The notes under the pieces: generated by a model
Database searches by the model: none
Told to the model about the DNA's origin: nothing
The model's input: only the letters and a program-made list of their open reading frames with translations
Position numbers and translations under genes: made by a program
NCBI GenBank assembly: GCA_034440615.1
Contig: JAOTOM010003683.1
Span: 62,001 to 126,000 of the forward strand
Length of the DNA stretch: 64,000 bases
Direction: 5' to 3'
Source: Ashinkailepas kermadecensis
Taxonomy: Eukaryota; Arthropoda; Thecostraca; Neolepadidae
In this document: one piece after another, positions 60,655 to 64,000 of the stretch
Numbering within the stretch: position 1 is the first letter of the stretch
Layout of the letters: each line of letters opens with the position of its first letter

Positions 60655-62115
60655 TCTGTGATACTGCCACACCCCGTCAGTCCTCTGGTGGCCACGCTAC
60701 CTCCACACCCCCTCAGTCCTCTGGTGGCCACGCTACCCCCACACTCCCTCAGTCCTCTGGTGGCCACGCTACCTCCACACCCCGTCAGTCCTCTGGCGGC
60801 CACGCTACACCCACACCCCGTCAGTCTTCTGGTGGCCACGCTACCTCCACATCCCCTCAGTCCTCTGGTGGCCACGCTACCCCCACACCCCGTCAGTCCT
60901 CTGGGGGCTACGCTACCTCCACACCCCGTCAGTCCTCTGGCGGCCACGCTACACCCACACCCCGTCAGTCCTCTGGGGGCTACGCTACCTCCACACCCCC
61001 TCAGTCCTCTGGTGGCCACGCTACCCCCACACTCCCTCAGTCCTCTGGTGGCCACGCTACCTCCACACCCCCTCAGTCCTCTGGGGGCCACGCTACCCCC
61101 ACACCCCGTCAGTCCTCTGGTGGCCACGCTACCTCCACACCCCCTCAGTCCTCTGGTGGCCACGCTACCCCCACACTCCCTCAGTCCTCTGGTGGCCACG
61201 CTACCTCCACACCCCGTCAGTCCTCTGGCGGCCACGCTACACCCACACCCCGTCAGTCTTCTGGTGGCCACGCTACCTCCACATCCCCTCAGTCCTCTGG
61301 TGGCCACGCTACCCCCACACCCCGTCAGTCCTCTGGGGGCTACGCTACCTCCACACCCCGTCAGTCCTCTGGCGGCCACGCTACACCCACACCCCGTCAG
61401 TCCTCTGGGGGCTACGCTACCTCCACACCCCCTCAGTCCTCTGGTGGCCACGCTACCCCTACACACTCCGTCAGTACTCTGGTGGCCACTCTACCCCCCA
61501 CACACCCTCAGTCTTCTGGTGGCCACGTTACCTCCACACCCTCTCAGTCCTCTGGTGGCCACGCTACCCCCACACTCCCTCAGTCGTCTGGCGGCCACGC
61601 TACCTGCACACTCCCTCAGTATTCTGACGGCCACGCCACCCCGACACTCCGTCAGCGTTCTGGCGGCCACGCTACCTCCACACCCCGTCAGTCCTCTGGG
61701 GGCTACGCTACCTCCACACCCCCTCAGTCCTCTGGTGGCCACGCTACCCCCACACTCCCTCAGTCCTCTGGTGGCCACGCTACCTCCACACTCCCTCAGT
61801 CCTCTGGGGGCCACGCTACCCCCACACCCCGTCAGTCCTCTGGTGGCCACGCTACCTCCACACCCCGTCAGTCCTCTGGTGGCCACGCTACCCCTACACA
61901 CTCCGTCAGTACTCTGGTGGCCACTCTACCCCCCACACACCCTCAGTCTTCTGGTGGCCACGTTACCTCCACACCCTCTCAGTCCTCTGGTGGCCACGCT
62001 ACCCCCACACTCCCTCAGTCGTCTGGCGGCCACGCTACCTGCACACTCCCTCAGTACTCTGACGGCCACGCCACCCCGACACTCCGTCAGCGTTCTGGCG
62101 GCCACGCTATACCGT
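60655..62115. repeat. 36-bp minisatellite with higher-order structure, about 40 copies
   Basis: The unit is CCTCTGGTGGCCACGCTACC plus 16 variable bases ending GTCAGT. Variant units recur in the same order: about 60675-61015 matches 61095-61435, and about 61425-61675 matches 61875-62110. All six frames are nearly open, giving a 599-codon plus frame that I take as a by-product. Confidence 0.97.
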
Positions 62116-62760
62116 CCGGCAGCAGGACCTGCTGTGACCCGCACCGAAGTACCGCGCGGTGCGGCGGTCGGCGGGTCGCAGTGTGCGTGAACGGTGGGCG
62201 GTGATGCTGGCCGCCGCCGGGACAGCGGGCACGCGAGCTGCGTGTAATTGCGCCGGCCGGTGCGTCAGCGGACAGATGTGCCGGCGCGTCCAGTCACGCT
62301 GCGGCCGCCGCCAATTACCGCCAGCGCCGGGGCACACCCAACCTGTCCAACGGGCGGCATTTGCATAAACCGGCGGCGGCCGGGCGCGGCCAATTTGTGC
62401 TGTGCTACCTACATGTGTGGTGATCGCGGCGGCGGTGGCGGCCGGCGGACACCTCTGCAGCGGCCGCGCGTCGCGTCGCGCTGATGAATGTGACGTGTTG
62501 GCCGCGTCACTCAGCCGGATCGTGTGTGGCCGGTGTCGTGACTCGCGCCACTGTCACGCGTCACGGCCAGCGCGCGCCGCCGCCGCCGCCGCCGGCTGTG
62601 GGGCGGCCGAATCCCGCAGCGCACGGTGGCCGGTCCAGCTGCCTGCCGCCCTCCCCCACCCGCTGCACACCCATCCGAGCCATTGGCGGTCCGCTCAAAC
62701 CGCCACCACCGCACCGCCGGCTCTAATTCATAAATCTTTTATATGGCGGCCGCCGTGACT
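62116..62760. other. CpG-rich patch without a recognised gene
   Basis: Very GC- and CpG-rich sequence with GCCGCCGCC runs, ending abruptly at about 62760. It could be a promoter or CpG-rich intronic element of the RUNX locus. No exon is recognised. Confidence 0.4.
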
Positions 62761-62764
62761 CTGC

Positions 62765-63600
62765 AATTTGTTCTACGGTCACTATAATGATTGCTCTTTG
62801 TTGTGCCGTATGATTATTCGGTTTGGCGAAATGAATTACCTGGCAGGCGGCGTCACTCAAGTATTAACACCTATGTTGACTCGGCTGCGCGCCCAAACTG
62901 TGCGCAGCAATTCGCGGAAATGACCCGTCCATGCAAAGTTGGTAGCAATTAAAGTGGACTGGCGTCAGGCTTATCGATCATGGCGACTGAAAACCACCAT
63001 TGGATTGAGTTATCACACTTAATTATGCATGAGCAGTGCCCTTCCATCTCTTCTTTGCTCGTTTAATGTTGTATAATGCAGGCGGACGGCACTCTGTCAT
63101 ATTCAGTGTTTCTGAGTGACTGACAGGGAACTGCTCTCTTTCATCCGAATGACGTGCTCAGAAAAACGTACCAGCCTCTTTTAACTGTATATTTAGCTCC
63201 ATTAGCGACACGAAAATCACTTTGATGCCAGGCTGTAAGCGCCATCGGTGTCTGAGCTGGTCGGCCGACACGTGGGACAGTGGCCGGAAGCTACTCGGCG
63301 GCTATTCAGTGCGGAGGGGAAGTTTCGGTGGCTCATGTGGCAGCGCAGAACGACACGCAACCACGCTCCCGCCTCATCGCCCCAGGCCGGTGCGGATCAA
63401 CAGCGCACTACATACACGTGTGTGCAAATAACACACTCGTTATTACCCCTAAAATAAGCCAAATTGTTCTTCGAATACGTTCATCGCGCGCCTAATGGAG
63501 ATGAATAATCGGGCGATTAGCATACGAGCTGGTGTTTTGGCCTGTAAACGCTGTGCACCGCCGCTCAGCAGATGGTGATTAAATTAGCGTGCGCAGGTGT
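62765..63600. other. No gene seen
   Basis: Mixed composition with no recognisable exon; no second-half Runt domain sequence is present. Confidence 0.45.
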
Positions 63601-63625
63601 ACCGCACTGGGCCCGGCTAACAAGG

Positions 63626-63960
63626 TGATGTCCATGTCGGATGGCGTTAGAACACGCGCACACACACCATATTCAGTTGTCGGCCTGTCCGGTGTCCATT
63701 TCGGGCGGTGTGGGAGCACGCGCACACACGCCATATCCAGTTATCGGTGTCCGGTGACCATGTCGGGTGGTGTGGGAGCATGCGCACACGCGCCATGTTC
63801 AGTTATCGGTGTCCGGTGACCATGTCGGGTGGTGTGGGAGCACGCGCACATACACTATGTTCAGTTATCGGTGTCCGGTGACCATGTCGGGTGTTGTGGG
63901 AGCACGCGCACACGCGCCATATCCAGTTATCGGTGTGTCCGGTGTCATGTCGGTACGGAC
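63626..63960. repeat. 62-bp tandem repeat, about five copies
   Basis: Units hold CCATGTCGGGTGGTGTGGGA, GCGCACACGCGCCAT and CAGTTATCGGTGTCCGGTGA. The first two copies are more diverged. Confidence 0.9.
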
Positions 63961-64000
63961 CTGCAAAGGGGACGACCGCCGACGGTCGGTACTGCGCCGG

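Noticed and set aside
60405..62204. A 599-codon plus-strand open frame rich in SSGGHAT repeats
   Set aside because: It is almost entirely the 36-bp tandem array, and other frames on both strands are equally open. The unique 5' part has no recognisable domain.

Overview
The window looks like animal nuclear DNA, most probably from an arthropod. Its three recognisable genes are animal genes with GT-AG introns. Short runs of the arthropod telomere unit TTAGG (or its complement) occur inside several repeats. Most of the rest is transposon relics, minisatellites, (TA)n tracts and GC-rich patches. I cannot name the species.

Genes. (1) 213-5795, minus strand: five consecutive exons of QTRT2, the non-catalytic subunit of the eukaryotic queuine tRNA-ribosyltransferase. 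The reading frame is continuous across all the proposed splices. The N-terminal exon was not found, and the C-terminal exons lie beyond the left edge. (2) 18784-32566, minus strand: a complete ribosomal protein L28 gene of 138 codons in three coding exons, plus a likely non-coding 5'TOP first exon 11 kb upstream. (3) 52348-52745, plus strand: the first coding exon of a RUNX (Runt-domain) transcription factor, ending at the intron position known from vertebrate RUNX genes. Its remaining exons must lie past the right edge.

Mobile DNA. There is an RLE-type non-LTR element fragment (6.7-7.7 kb). Two CR1-like LINE copies (9.5-11.4 and 30.2-32.2 kb) accompany further LINE pieces. Several hAT-type MITEs have clear 8-bp target duplications. 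Two foldback elements and an 880-bp inverted repeat sit inside RpL28 intron 1. A small LTR retrotransposon (36.4-39.6 kb) lacks pol and has a piggyBac-type MITE with TTAA ends inserted in it. A decayed transposase at 43.0-44.0 kb resembles the RAG1/Transib catalytic core. Several tRNA-derived SINEs are also present.

Tandem repeats are unusually many, and most periods are multiples of three (18, 21, 21, 24, 36, 60 and 66 bp), which produces long spurious open frames. Two arrays in QTRT2 consist of units that each copy a 3' splice site plus the start of the next exon. A 275-bp satellite at 35.0-36.4 kb and the adjacent piggyBac MITE are both rich in nuclear-receptor half-sites.

The most promising leads are the splice-acceptor arrays in QTRT2, the RAG1-like relic, and the cluster of long inverted repeats in the RpL28 intron.
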